DNA of 64,000 nt from Brucellaceae bacterium (lineage in GTDB: Bacteria; Pseudomonadota; Alphaproteobacteria; Rhizobiales; Rhizobiaceae): assembly GCA_020637775.1 (NCBI GenBank), contig JACKJV010000002.1:371684-435683 (forward strand), read 5' to 3'. Below, piece by piece: positions 1 through 12,251 of the stretch; the first letter of the stretch is position 1; the number at the start of each line of letters is the position of its first letter. A program made the translations under genes and the position numbers. The notes under the pieces are model-generated. The model was not told the origin of the DNA and did no database searches. It saw nothing but the letters and a program-made list of their open reading frames with translations.

Positions 1-125
1 GTGACGCTCTGCCGCGCACATTACAAAAGTTTCATTCGCCGGAAAGAGCGAGGTAATGTCGCGTGACCTAGATATCGCCTTGAAGGTGCCGGCAAGGCGC
101 CGAACGAGGAAAGGATATCTGACAC

Positions 126-1658
126 ATGACCTCAACCAATTCAAAGCTGCGCATCCGCTTCATGGCCGCTGCCGCCGCGACCGCCATCGCCGCGGGAACG
201 GGCATGGCAACGCTTTCGCCGGTTGCCCATGCCGAGGCGGTGCGCGTCGAGACGGCCCAGGTCAATCCGGGCTTTGCCGACGTGGTCGAGAAGGTCTCGC
301 CCGCCGTCGTTTCGGTGCGCGTCAAGAGCGACGTGCAGAACACCAGCAACAACAATGGTTTCTCCTTCTCCATTCCGGGCATGCCGGGCATGGAGGATCT
401 GCCGGACGATCATCCGCTCAAGCGGTTCTTCCGGGAATTCCGTGGCGACGGCAATGATCGCAATTTCAATGACCGCCGCAGCAATCGCAACAGGCCGCAC
501 CGTCTGCGTCCCACGTCCCAGGGCTCCGGCTTCTTCATTTCCGAGGACGGGCTTCTGGTCACCAACAATCACGTCATCAAGGGTGGTTCTGCCTATTCCG
601 TCGTCATGGATGATGGCACTGAACTCGATGCCAAGCTGGTCGGCACCGATCCGCGCACCGATCTGGCCGTGCTGAAGGTCGAGGATGCCCGCAAATTCAC
701 CTATGTCGACTTTGCGGATGACAGCAAGGTACGCGTGGGCGAATGGGTCGTGGCTGTCGGCAATCCGTTCGGCCTTGGCGGCTCGGTGACAGCCGGCATC
801 GTCTCGGCGCGCGGACGCGACATTGGCGCCGGCCCCTATGACGATTTCATCCAGATCGACGCTGCCGTGAACCGCGGCAATTCCGGTGGCCCGGCCTTCA
901 ACCTCAAAGGTGAGGTGATTGGCATCAACACCGCCATTTTCTCGCCGTCCGGCGGAAACGTGGGCATCGCCTTCGCCATCCCGGCCTCCATCGCCAAGGA
1001 TGTCGTCTACGACCTGATCGACGATGGCTCCATCGAGCGTGGCTGGCTGGGTGTCCAGATTCAGCCCGTCACCGATGATATCGCCGAATCGGTCGGGCTT
1101 GCCGATGCCAAGGGTGCGATCATCGCTGAACCGCAGCCGGGCAGCCCGGCGCTGGCCGCTGGCCTGAAGGCGGGCGACATCATCACCGCCGTCAATGAGG
1201 AAACGGTCGACAGCCCGCGCGATCTTGCCCGCAAGATCGCGGCGATCGATCCGGGTACGAATGTGAATGTCGCCGTCTGGCGCAATGGCGAGGCCGAATC
1301 GGTAACCGTGAAGCTGGGCGTCATGCCCAAGCCGGACCAGATGGCGGCCGGTGAGAACGGCCAGCAGACCGTTCCGGCCGAACCGGGGACGATGGATGAA
1401 TTCGGCCTGACGATGACGCCTGCCGATGACGGACGCGGCGTGGTCGTCACCGATGTTGAGCCCGGTTCTGACGCCGAGGATCGCGGCATCCAGGCCGGCG
1501 ATGTCATCAGGTCGGTGAACTCGAACCCGGTTGGCAGCGTCTCGGACGTCGAGAAGGCGGTTGATGAAGCCGGAAAGGCTGGCCGCAAGGCTGTGCTCCT
1601 TCAGGTGGAACGCAACGGCCAGAATCGCTTCGTCGCGCTGCCCGTGCTGCGCGGCTGA
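126..1658 (+). CDS. degP: DegP/HtrA-family periplasmic serine protease (Do)
   Basis: The 510-residue product degrades or refolds misfolded envelope proteins in the periplasm. Residues 1-36 form a Sec signal peptide, with a likely cut after the AHA at 34-36. The trypsin-like domain shows the full triad: His149 in TNNHVI, Asp179 in TDLAVL and Ser253 in GNSGGP. Two PDZ domains follow at about 300-400 and 425-505, the usual Do layout. Residues 75-125 (rich in Gly, Asn, Arg and Asp) form the long flexible loop typical of rhizobial DegP. An AAAGGA motif about 13 bases upstream is a weak ribosome site, and no better start lies nearby. The two-component pair 135 bp downstream suggests envelope-stress control, which is inference from position only. 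Confidence 0.95.
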   Translation: MTSTNSKLRIRFMAAAAATAIAAGTGMATLSPVAHAEAVRVETAQVNPGFADVVEKVSPAVVSVRVKSDVQNTSNNNGFSFSIPGMPGMEDLPDDHPLKRFFREFRGDGNDRNFNDRRSNRNRPHRLRPTSQGSGFFISEDGLLVTNNHVIKGGSAYSVVMDDGTELDAKLVGTDPRTDLAVLKVEDARKFTYVDFADDSKVRVGEWVVAVGNPFGLGGSVTAGIVSARGRDIGAGPYDDFIQIDAAVNRGNSGGPAFNLKGEVIGINTAIFSPSGGNVGIAFAIPASIAKDVVYDLIDDGSIERGWLGVQIQPVTDDIAESVGLADAKGAIIAEPQPGSPALAAGLKAGDIITAVNEETVDSPRDLARKIAAIDPGTNVNVAVWRNGEAESVTVKLGVMPKPDQMAAGENGQQTVPAEPGTMDEFGLTMTPADDGRGVVVTDVEPGSDAEDRGIQAGDVIRSVNSNPVGSVSDVEKAVDEAGKAGRKAVLLQVERNGQNRFVALPVLRG

Positions 1659-1671
1659 ACGGCCAGGTACA

Positions 1672-1706
1672 TGCCCCGCCTGTTCGGCCCGTCCGGAGGC
1701 GGGGCA
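1672..1706. promoter_or_regulatory. GC-rich hairpin between degP and the regulator gene
   Basis: TGCCCCGCCT (1672-1681) is perfectly complementary to AGGCGGGGCA (1697-1706), a 10-bp stem with a 15-nt loop. No T-run follows, so it is not a standard intrinsic terminator. It could stabilise the degP mRNA end or attenuate read-through into the regulator gene. Confidence 0.4.
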
Positions 1707-1793
1707 GGATGCAGCCCGGTGTAGTGTTCAAGAGGCTGCGCGGCAGCGGGTTCCCATCGCCCGCTGCCGCATGCGTTTTTTCGGGAGGCTTTC

Positions 1794-2519
1794 TTGGCGA
1801 ATATGCAGTCCCAAATCGGTCGTGAATCCGTTAAGACCATTCCCATGAAGATTTTGGTGATCGAGGACGACCGCGAAGCGGCCGGCTATCTGGCGAAGGC
1901 GTTCGAGGAAAGCGGCCATGTGGCCCATGTGGCTGGGGATGGCGAAACCGGTTTCGCGCTGGCGGAAGCCGGCAATTACGACATTCTCGTCGTCGACCGC
2001 ATGCTGCCGCGCCGCGATGGACTGTCAGTGATCGCCGGATTGCGCGCCCGCGGCATCGAAACGCCGGTTCTCATTCTTTCCGCCCTTGGTGAGGTGGACG
2101 ACCGCGTCACCGGCCTGCGCGCCGGTGGAGACGATTACCTCACCAAGCCCTATGCCTTTTCCGAACTGCTGGCGCGGGTGGAAGTGCTCAACCGGCGCTC
2201 CGGCGCTCGCGACAGCGAAACCGTCTATCGTGTCGGCGACCTGGAACTGGACCGGCTGGCCCATGCGGTCCGGCGCGCCGGGCAGGACATCACGCTGCAG
2301 CCGCGCGAATTTCGCCTGCTCGAATATCTCATGCGCCATGCGGGCCAGGTGGTCACCCGCACCATGCTGCTGGAAAACGTCTGGGATTACCATTTCGACC
2401 CGCAGACCAATGTCATTGATGTCCATGTCTCGCGCCTGCGCTCCAAGATCGAGAAGGGCTTCGAGACGCCCATCCTGCATACGGTGCGCGGCGCGGGTTA
2501 CATGCTGAAGGCAGGATGA
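1794..2519 (+). CDS. OmpR/PhoB-family response regulator
   Basis: This DNA-binding regulator pairs with the kinase encoded 4 bp downstream. The receiver domain begins at MKILVIEDD (residue 18), with acidic-pocket Glu24-Asp25-Asp26 and phosphoacceptor Asp68 in VVDRMLP. A winged-helix Trans_reg_C domain occupies about residues 145-238 and ends in VRGAGYML. The TTG at 1794 is chosen because GGGAGG (1783-1788) lies 5 bases upstream; the in-frame ATG at 1845, which would start exactly at the receiver domain, has no ribosome site. The resulting 17-residue N-terminal tail is unusual and the start remains open. Synteny (degP-regulator-kinase-glnE) is shared with other rhizobia as far as I recall. Target genes are unknown. 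Confidence 0.93.
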   Translation: MANMQSQIGRESVKTIPMKILVIEDDREAAGYLAKAFEESGHVAHVAGDGETGFALAEAGNYDILVVDRMLPRRDGLSVIAGLRARGIETPVLILSALGEVDDRVTGLRAGGDDYLTKPYAFSELLARVEVLNRRSGARDSETVYRVGDLELDRLAHAVRRAGQDITLQPREFRLLEYLMRHAGQVVTRTMLLENVWDYHFDPQTNVIDVHVSRLRSKIEKGFETPILHTVRGAGYMLKAG

Positions 2520-2523
2520 CATC

Positions 2524-3929
2524 ATGCGCCTGCCGGCGATCCTCAACACGACCGCCGCGCGCCTTTCGGCGCTTTTCCTCCTTCTCTTCATGGTCTGTGC
2601 CTTGGCGCTGGTCACCTACATGACTTCGCTTTCGGTGCGAATGCTGACGGCCCAGACGCGCGAGGCCATCGACCAGGAAATCGCCCAGCTCAATCAGGTC
2701 TACCAGATTGCCGGCCTGCCGGGCCTCGTGCGCTCCGTGGACCGCCGCGCCCGCCAGCCGGGCGCCAATCTCTTCCTCATCGCCGACCCCGCCGGGCGCA
2801 TCCTGGCCGGCAATGTCGAGAGCCTGGCGCCGGGCATTCTCGACGATACCGGCTGGACGGAGCATCCATTCACCTATGTCCGTTATGGCGAGATCGCGTC
2901 CACGCGCACGGGCGGCGAACGGCATGAGGCCATCGCCCGTGTCTTTGAATTGCCCAACGGCCTGATCGCGCTGGTCGGCAAGGACCTGGGGGAACCGGAG
3001 CGTCTGCGCATCGTCGTGCGCAAGGCGCTGATTCTGGCGCTGGGCATGATGGCGCTGGGCGGCTTCCTGATCTGGTTTTTCGTCGGCCGCCGCGCCCTCA
3101 AGCGCATCGATGCCGTGTCGGCCGCCAGCCGCCGCATCATGGGCGGTGATCTCTCCGGGCGTCTGCCGGTCAGCGGTTCTGGCGATGAGTTCGACCGCCT
3201 GTCGACCAACCTGAATGCGATGCTGGCCCGCATCGCCGACCTCAATGACGGGCTCAAGCAGGTGGCCGATAACATCGCCCATGACCTGAAGACACCGCTG
3301 ACCCGCCTGCGCAATCGTGCCGAGGCGGCGCTGGCATCCGGTCGCAATGAATCGGAGTTGCGCGCAGGCCTCGAGCAGGCCATTGCGGAATCGGATCAAT
3401 TGATCCGCACCTTCAATGCCATCCTGATGATTTCGCGCCTCGAAGCGGGCAATGGCGCAAGCGAACGCGGTGCCGTGGATCTCGCCGCCGTGGCGCGCGA
3501 TGTTTGCGAACTTTATGAACCATTGGCGGAGGAAGCCGGTGTCTCGCTCGCCTGCGGCGCACTGGCCGATGTCACCGTTATCGGCAACCGCGAACTGATC
3601 GGCCAGATGGTGTCCAATGTGGTCGACAACGCCATCAAGTATGCCGGCGGGGAGGGCAAGCACGCGCGCGTGCTGGTGACGGTGGAGAAAAGCGCCGCAG
3701 GCCCGGTTCTCACCGTTGTCGACAACGGCCCCGGCATCCCCGTCGAGGACCGCGAACGGGCCACCGAACGCTTCGTGCGGCTGGAGGAAAGCCGCAGCCA
3801 GCCCGGTTCCGGTCTCGGTCTGGCGCTTGCCAAGGCGGTGATGAAGTTCCACGGTGGGCACCTTGTCCTCGGTGATGCGGAGCCGGGGCTGGCCATATCC
3901 ATGATCTTTTCCCGAGGGGAGGAAAAAAG

Positions 3930-3933
<4 letters not shown>
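2524..3933 (+). CDS. HAMP-domain sensor histidine kinase
   Basis: This inner-membrane kinase is the presumed partner of the preceding regulator; only 4 bp separate the genes. Two membrane segments (about residues 15-35 and 166-187) enclose a roughly 130-residue periplasmic sensor region with no domain I recognise. A HAMP linker follows at about 187-245, then the HisKA domain with phosphorylated His253 in NIAHDLKTPL. The ATPase domain shows the N-box (NVVDNAIKYA), G1 (DNGPGIP) and G2 (GSGLGLALAK). The length of 469 residues is normal. The stop codon overlaps the glnE start by 4 bases (ATGA), which implies translational coupling of a stress or nutrient sensor to the nitrogen regulator GlnE. Confidence 0.93.
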
Positions 3934-6905
<2,972 letters not shown>

Positions 6906-6933
6906 GCCTGCCACCGCGCGTACAAGCATAGAA

Positions 6934-6960
6934 GCCCCGGAGGATCGATCCGCCCGGGGC
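6934..6960. terminator. Hairpin between convergent glnE and pleC-like genes
   Basis: GCCCCGG (6934-6940) pairs with CCGGGGC (6954-6960) around a loop that itself contains the palindrome GGATCGATCC. It lies between two converging genes, where a shared terminator is expected, but neither side has a clear T-run. Assignment as a terminator rests mainly on position. Confidence 0.45.
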
Positions 6961-6993
6961 GTTCCGTGGACAGGGCGGGGCGCCGCCGGCGCG

Positions 6994-9309
6994 TCAGGCC
7001 GCCAGCTTGTCGGCCTGCGCATGCGGGATACGCACCGAGACGATGGTGCCGCGGCCCTCGCGCGAGCGGATCTTCAGCGCGCCGCCATGCAGTTCGGCCA
7101 GCGAGCGGGAAATCGCCAGCCCCAGGCCGGACCCGTTGTGGTTCTTGGAAAACTGGTTCTGCACCTGCTCGAACGGTCTGCCCAGCTTGCGCAGCGCGGC
7201 GTGGGGAATGCCGCAGCCATTGTCCTCGATGGTCAGCGTGACGGCGCCGGACATGTTGCGCGCGCGCACCATCACGCGGCCGCCTTCGCCGGTGAACTTC
7301 ACCGCATTGGAGAGCAGGTTGAGCGTGATCTGCTTCATCGCCCGGCGGTCGGCAAACACGGTCAGGCTGTCGGAAATCCGGGTCTCCATGGTGATGTTCT
7401 TCGCCTTGGCCTGAAGCGAAACCATGGAGACGGTTTCCTTGATCATCGGGCAAAGATCGAAGCTTTCGCGATCGAGCGTGAAGCGGCCGGCCTCGATCTT
7501 GGACATGTCGAGAATGTCGTTGATGACGTTCAGCAGGTAATTGCCGCTCTGGTGGATGTCGCGGGCATATTCCTCGTAGCGATCCGACCCCAGCGGCCCG
7601 AACAGGCCCGATTGCATGACCTCGGAAAAGCCGATGACGGCGTTGAGCGGCGTGCGCAGTTCATGGCTCATATTGGCCAGGAATTCCGACTTGGCGCGGT
7701 TTGCCGCTTCCGCCCGGTCCTTCTCCACCTGGTATTTGCGGTTCAGATCTTCCAGTTCGCGCGTGCGCTCCTCGTCGGTCTTGCGCATCAGCGACAGGTC
7801 ATGGATCGTCGCCATCAGCCGGCGCTCGCTTTCCTGCAAGCGCTCCTGATGAACCTTGAGCGCGGTGATGTCGGTTCCGATGGAAACCGTGCCGCCATCG
7901 CGCGTGCCGAATTCGTTGACCTGCAGCCAGCGCCCGTCCGCAAGCTGGCGCTCCCATGTGGCCCCGCCATGGCCGCTGGCCATGCGCTTCTGTGCCGCGA
8001 AGGGCGCCATCTGCGCTTCCACGTGGTCGCGATGGGTGCCCGGCTGAACATCCGATGCCGTCAGCCCCATCTGTTCCAAATACTTGCTGTTGCACAGGAC
8101 GAGGCGCTCGCTGGAATCCCAGAGCACGAAGGATTCCGGCACGTTCTCGATGGCGGTGCGCAGCCGCATGTCGGCTTCCTCGGAGGCCTGTGCCAGCCTG
8201 TGCTGCTCGGTCACGTCCACCGCGATGCCGATCAGGTGCGCTTCCGGCGCTTCCGGATCGACAACCTTGGCGCGCGCGCGCATCCAGACCCAGTGGCCCT
8301 TGGCGTGGCGCATGCGGAAGACCTGGTCGATATGGTCGATCTCCCGGCCGGCAATGCGCGTGGCGATCTCGAACAGGTCGCCATCCTCGGGATGGATGAT
8401 GCGCGACACCTCGCCGAAGGAAAGCATGCCCTCGCTTGGCGCGTAGCCCAGCATGTCATACATCGAGCGCGACCAGTACATGCAGCCGCGCGCCATGTCC
8501 CAGTCCCACAGCCCGCAGCGTCCGCGCATCAGCGCCATGTCGACATGGTCATGGGCCTTGGCGTACATCGCGTCCGCGGCGCGGGCACGGGCCGCCTGGC
8601 CGAAATAGGCGTAGAGGATGACGATCAGCACCATGGCCGTGGTGACGAACAGGGTCACGTTGAGCGAGACCGTCTGTTTCCATGCGGCAAAGACCTGCGT
8701 CTCGGGAACGATCGCCAGCGCGCCATAAGTCCGTCCCGGCGTGAAATCCATGGCCGCGAACTGGCGGCTGCCGGCCATGTCCACCGTCATCACGCCGGCC
8801 TTCTCGCCAAACAGCACGAGCGGCTGGCCGCCGGTCAGGATGGAATCGAGGCTGCGGCCCACCAGTTGCTGCGATGTGCCGACCGAGGCGACGACGGCCA
8901 GGGAATTGTCCGTGACGATCAGTGCGGAGCGGCCGTCGAGTGCGCCCAGTGCGTTCACATCCTCGATGGCCGCCAGCACACGCGAAAGCGGGGCGCCATC
9001 CTCCATCTGGCCGAGTTCGCTGGCCAGCTTGCCGGCGCTCATCTGCAGCATGACACGGGCCGTCTGCGCGGCTTCGTCATGCTGGTTGAGGACGCTGATG
9101 AAGCGGGCAGCCGCGATCATGCACAGGAAGATGACGATAAGAACGGGAACCGAACGGCGAAGCACCGGCTCGGAGGCTATCAGACGGCGATAGGCCGGTT
9201 CTGCAAGCAATTGCGCTGCCCCCTTCAGCGTGGCCGACCGGCCGCTTCCGGCGCTGCCACGCACAAATGTGTCCCGTTCGGCCGCGCCGCACGCGTCCGC
9301 CTTGGCCAT
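6994..9309 (-). CDS. pleC: PleC/DivJ-type PAS-domain sensor histidine kinase
   Basis: This membrane histidine kinase has 771 residues. Membrane segments at about 54-74 and 217-236 flank a periplasmic domain of about 140 residues. Two PAS domains follow (roughly 255-370 and 385-500), then a coiled coil, HisKA with His549 in NMSHELRTPLNAV, and an ATPase domain at about 655-765 with DNGCGIP and GSGLGLAIS. The stretch after His549 (GFSEVMQSGLFGPLG) is characteristic of the rhizobial PleC/DivJ/PdhS group, whose members act on the cell-cycle regulator DivK. Placement next to glnE agrees with my memory of the Sinorhizobium pleC locus. Three GANTC sites in its promoter also fit cell-cycle control. 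PleC rather than another paralogue is a reasoned guess. Confidence 0.82.
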   Translation of the reverse strand: MAKADACGAAERDTFVRGSAGSGRSATLKGAAQLLAEPAYRRLIASEPVLRRSVPVLIVIFLCMIAAARFISVLNQHDEAAQTARVMLQMSAGKLASELGQMEDGAPLSRVLAAIEDVNALGALDGRSALIVTDNSLAVVASVGTSQQLVGRSLDSILTGGQPLVLFGEKAGVMTVDMAGSRQFAAMDFTPGRTYGALAIVPETQVFAAWKQTVSLNVTLFVTTAMVLIVILYAYFGQAARARAADAMYAKAHDHVDMALMRGRCGLWDWDMARGCMYWSRSMYDMLGYAPSEGMLSFGEVSRIIHPEDGDLFEIATRIAGREIDHIDQVFRMRHAKGHWVWMRARAKVVDPEAPEAHLIGIAVDVTEQHRLAQASEEADMRLRTAIENVPESFVLWDSSERLVLCNSKYLEQMGLTASDVQPGTHRDHVEAQMAPFAAQKRMASGHGGATWERQLADGRWLQVNEFGTRDGGTVSIGTDITALKVHQERLQESERRLMATIHDLSLMRKTDEERTRELEDLNRKYQVEKDRAEAANRAKSEFLANMSHELRTPLNAVIGFSEVMQSGLFGPLGSDRYEEYARDIHQSGNYLLNVINDILDMSKIEAGRFTLDRESFDLCPMIKETVSMVSLQAKAKNITMETRISDSLTVFADRRAMKQITLNLLSNAVKFTGEGGRVMVRARNMSGAVTLTIEDNGCGIPHAALRKLGRPFEQVQNQFSKNHNGSGLGLAISRSLAELHGGALKIRSREGRGTIVSVRIPHAQADKLAA

Positions 9310-9365
9310 GTCTGGCCTCCCCGTTCCCTGTTAGCCGCTCATCGATCCGGCAACGCCGCACAACC

Positions 9366-9395
9366 GAATCGTCTATAAGGAATCATCGGCGATTC
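9366..9395 (-). promoter_or_regulatory. Cluster of three CcrM methylation sites (GANTC) upstream of pleC-like gene
   Basis: GAATC at 9366-9370, GAATC at 9380-9384 and GATTC at 9391-9395 fall within 30 bp, about 57-86 bp ahead of the kinase start. A GANTC site is expected about once per 256 bp by chance. In alphaproteobacteria such sites are methylated by CcrM and read by GcrA at cell-cycle promoters. Confidence 0.5.
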
Positions 9396-9456
9396 CCCTT
9401 GTCCAGTCCCCGGGCTTCAAAAAGTTACGAATTGATGAAACCAGCCGGGATGGATA

Positions 9457-12090
9457 TCAGGCCAGCGTGCGCTCCAGAATGTCCTTCAGATCGGTCGAGA
9501 GATTTTCCTGCCCCGCCATGAACACCAGCGCCTTGCGGGCCCTGTCGCGGCGTTGCGGTTCCAGCGACCGCCAAGACCGGAGCGCCGTTGCCAGCCTTGC
9601 GGCCACCTGCGGGTTCATGCCGCCGATCTTGAGCACCGTCTCGGCCAGGAACATGTAGCCTTCGCCGTCGCGGCGGTGGAAACCGGTCTGGTTGGCGCTG
9701 GCGAAGGCGCCGATCAGGGCGCGCACCCGGTTCGGATTGGCGAGCGAGAAACCGGGATGATCCATGAGCGCCCGGATGCGGGCAAGCGCGCCGTCTCCCG
9801 GGATCATGGCCTGGATGGAAAACCACTTGTCGAGCACCAGCGGATCGTCGATGAACCGCGTCTCGAAAGCGGCCAGCGCCTGCGCGGCTGCCTCAGTCCC
9901 GCCGGCCTTCTGGGTCAGCGCCGACAAGGCGCCGGCCAGATCGGTCATGTTCGTCGCCGTTTCGAAATGCGCCGTGGCCAGTTCCGTGCTGTCCTCACCG
10001 GTGAGATAGGCCAGAAGCGTCAGGCGCAGCGCCCGCCGGCCAGCCTGCTCGGCATCCGGGCTGAACGGCCCGGTATCCGCAAGCTGGTCGTAGAGCGCGC
10101 GGAAGCATTGCGCGTTGGCCTGCGCGATGGTCTTCGACAGCGCCTCGCGCGCGGCGTGGATGGCATCGGGATCCACATCCTCGCCGATTTCGCGCGCAAC
10201 ATCCGCCTCGCCGGGCAGGGTCAGCGCCAGCGAACGGTAGGCCGGCTCCAGGGCCTCGTTGGCGGCAACCTCGCCGGCAAGCTGCGCCAGCCGCATGTCG
10301 GCCTTCAGCGGCTTGCCACCGCGCGCCAGCCGCGTCAGGCGGATCAGTTCGTCGCTGAAAAGCCGGTCGAGCGCCTGCCAGCGGGAAAACGCGTCGCTGT
10401 CGTGGCGGGCAAGGAAGATCCGGTCGGCCTCGCTCTGTTCCAGCGCCATGGTGACGGGCGCGGAGAAGCCGCGCAGCAGCGAGGGAACCGGCCGCTCCTG
10501 GATGCCGGCAAACCGGACCGTGTGCTTGCGCTTCTTCAGGTGGATGACGCCGTCGCGCACCTCCGCGCCGTCGGCGGATGACGGCTCCAGGTCCAAGCCA
10601 TCCGGTCCCACCAGCCCGAAGGCCAGCGGAATGTGCATCAGTTTCTTGCGGCTCTCGCCCGGCGTGGCCGGTATCGACTGCTCGATGTCGAGCACGAATT
10701 CGCCGGCCTTGGCGTCGTGGCTGGCCTTGATGGACAGATGCGGCGTGCCCGCCTGGTGATACCAGAGCGCGAACTGCTTCAGGTCGCGCCCGGAGGCGTC
10801 CTCGAAACAGGTCAGGAAGTCCTCGATCGTCGCCGCGTCGCCGTCGTGGCGCGCGAAATACAGGTCCATTCCCGTCCGGAACGTCTCGGAGCCCAGGATG
10901 GTGCGGAGCATGCGCACCACTTCCGAGCCTTTTTCGTAGACGGTCGCCGTATAGAAGTTGTTGATCTCGCGATAGGCGCGCGGGCGCACCGGATGGGCCA
11001 GCGGACCGGCATCTTCCGGGAACTGGTGCGACTTGAGAAGCCGAACCTCGGCAATCCGCTTGACGCCTCGCGAGCGCATGTCGGCCGAGAATTCATGGTC
11101 GCGATAAACCGTCAGCCCCTCCTTGAGACAAAGCTGGAACCAGTCGCGGCAAGTGATTCTGTTTCCTGTCCAATTGTGGAAATATTCATGCGCGATGATG
11201 GCCTCGATATTGGCGAAATCCGAATCGGTCGCCGTCTGCGCATCGGCCAGCACGTATTTGTCGTTGAAGACGTTGAGGCCCTTGTTCTCCATCGCGCCCA
11301 TGTTGAAGTCGGACACGGCGACGATGTTGAACACGTCGAGATCGTATTCGCGGCCGAAGACGTCTTCGTCCCAGCGCATGGAGCGTTTCAGCGCATCCAT
11401 CGCATAGGCCGCGCGGTCGCCCTTGCCGTGTTCGACAAAAATGCCGAGATCGACGCACCGTCCGCTCATCGTGGTGAAGGTGTCGCTCACCCGTTCGAGA
11501 TCGCCGGCCACCAGCGCGAAGAGATAGGACGGCTTGGGGAAGGGGTCATGCCATTCGGCGAAATGCCAGCCGTCGTCCATCGCGCCCGATGCACCCGGAT
11601 TGCCGTTGGAGAGCATCACGGGGTGGCCGTCCTTCGGCGCCTCGATTCGCACCGAATAGATGGACAGCACGTCGGGACGGTCGAGGAAATAGGTGATCCG
11701 GCGGAAGCCTTCCGCCTCGCATTGCGTGCAGTAGTTGCCCGATGACCGGTAGAGCCCGGAAAGGGCCTTGTTGGCGTCGGGATCGAGCCGGGTCACGATT
11801 TCCAGTTCGAACCTGGCAGGAGGGGAGGAAAGCGCCAGCTTGTCCGGTGACGCCTCGAATCCGTCATTGAGCAGCCGTCCGTCCAGCTTCAGCGAAACAA
11901 GCGCCAGCCCGTCGCCGTCGAGCACCAGCGGCGTACCCTCGGCCACACCGTCGCGTCGCTCCACGCTCAGCACCGTACGGCAGGTGACATTGCCTTCCTC
12001 CAGGCGGAATGTCATCTTCGTCTCGGGAATGAGGTAATCCGTCGGCCGGTATTCGGAAAGCTTGAAGACCTGTCCTGAGTCGGTTCGCAT
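9457..12090 (-). CDS. pepN: Aminopeptidase N (M1 zinc metallopeptidase)
   Basis: This cytoplasmic zinc aminopeptidase removes N-terminal residues from peptides; 877 residues is normal for bacterial PepN. The exopeptidase motif GAMENKG is present. The zinc site is complete: His301-Glu302-x-x-His305 in HEYFHNW, with the third ligand Glu324 in LKEGLTV. DUF3458 Ig-like and alpha-helical C-terminal domains follow, as in E. coli PepN. The start is supported by AAAGGG five bases upstream. The gene is transcribed toward the pleC-like gene with a 147-bp gap, so the two may share a transcript, although the kinase seems to have its own promoter region. Confidence 0.96.
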   Translation of the reverse strand: MRTDSGQVFKLSEYRPTDYLIPETKMTFRLEEGNVTCRTVLSVERRDGVAEGTPLVLDGDGLALVSLKLDGRLLNDGFEASPDKLALSSPPARFELEIVTRLDPDANKALSGLYRSSGNYCTQCEAEGFRRITYFLDRPDVLSIYSVRIEAPKDGHPVMLSNGNPGASGAMDDGWHFAEWHDPFPKPSYLFALVAGDLERVSDTFTTMSGRCVDLGIFVEHGKGDRAAYAMDALKRSMRWDEDVFGREYDLDVFNIVAVSDFNMGAMENKGLNVFNDKYVLADAQTATDSDFANIEAIIAHEYFHNWTGNRITCRDWFQLCLKEGLTVYRDHEFSADMRSRGVKRIAEVRLLKSHQFPEDAGPLAHPVRPRAYREINNFYTATVYEKGSEVVRMLRTILGSETFRTGMDLYFARHDGDAATIEDFLTCFEDASGRDLKQFALWYHQAGTPHLSIKASHDAKAGEFVLDIEQSIPATPGESRKKLMHIPLAFGLVGPDGLDLEPSSADGAEVRDGVIHLKKRKHTVRFAGIQERPVPSLLRGFSAPVTMALEQSEADRIFLARHDSDAFSRWQALDRLFSDELIRLTRLARGGKPLKADMRLAQLAGEVAANEALEPAYRSLALTLPGEADVAREIGEDVDPDAIHAAREALSKTIAQANAQCFRALYDQLADTGPFSPDAEQAGRRALRLTLLAYLTGEDSTELATAHFETATNMTDLAGALSALTQKAGGTEAAAQALAAFETRFIDDPLVLDKWFSIQAMIPGDGALARIRALMDHPGFSLANPNRVRALIGAFASANQTGFHRRDGEGYMFLAETVLKIGGMNPQVAARLATALRSWRSLEPQRRDRARKALVFMAGQENLSTDLKDILERTLA

Positions 12091-12133
12091 TGCGGCCCTT
12101 TCGCCGGCGTCCTGCCGGTGCTATCGCTTGAGC

Positions 12134-12149
12134 GCCCCGCCGGCGGGGC
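12134..12149. promoter_or_regulatory. Perfect 16-bp palindrome between divergent pepN and CoxL-like genes
   Basis: GCCCCGCCGGCGGGGC is its own reverse complement and lies between the two divergent starts. It could be an operator or only a GC-rich hairpin. No cognate regulator is visible nearby. Confidence 0.3.
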
Positions 12150-12251
12150 TGGATCGTGTCACGGTCCGCGCCTGTTTATCCAATCGGGACCAATCGACAA
12201 AGCCTTTTGCTGACCCAGATAGGGTGCTGGCTGACAGAGCAAGGGAGAGGG

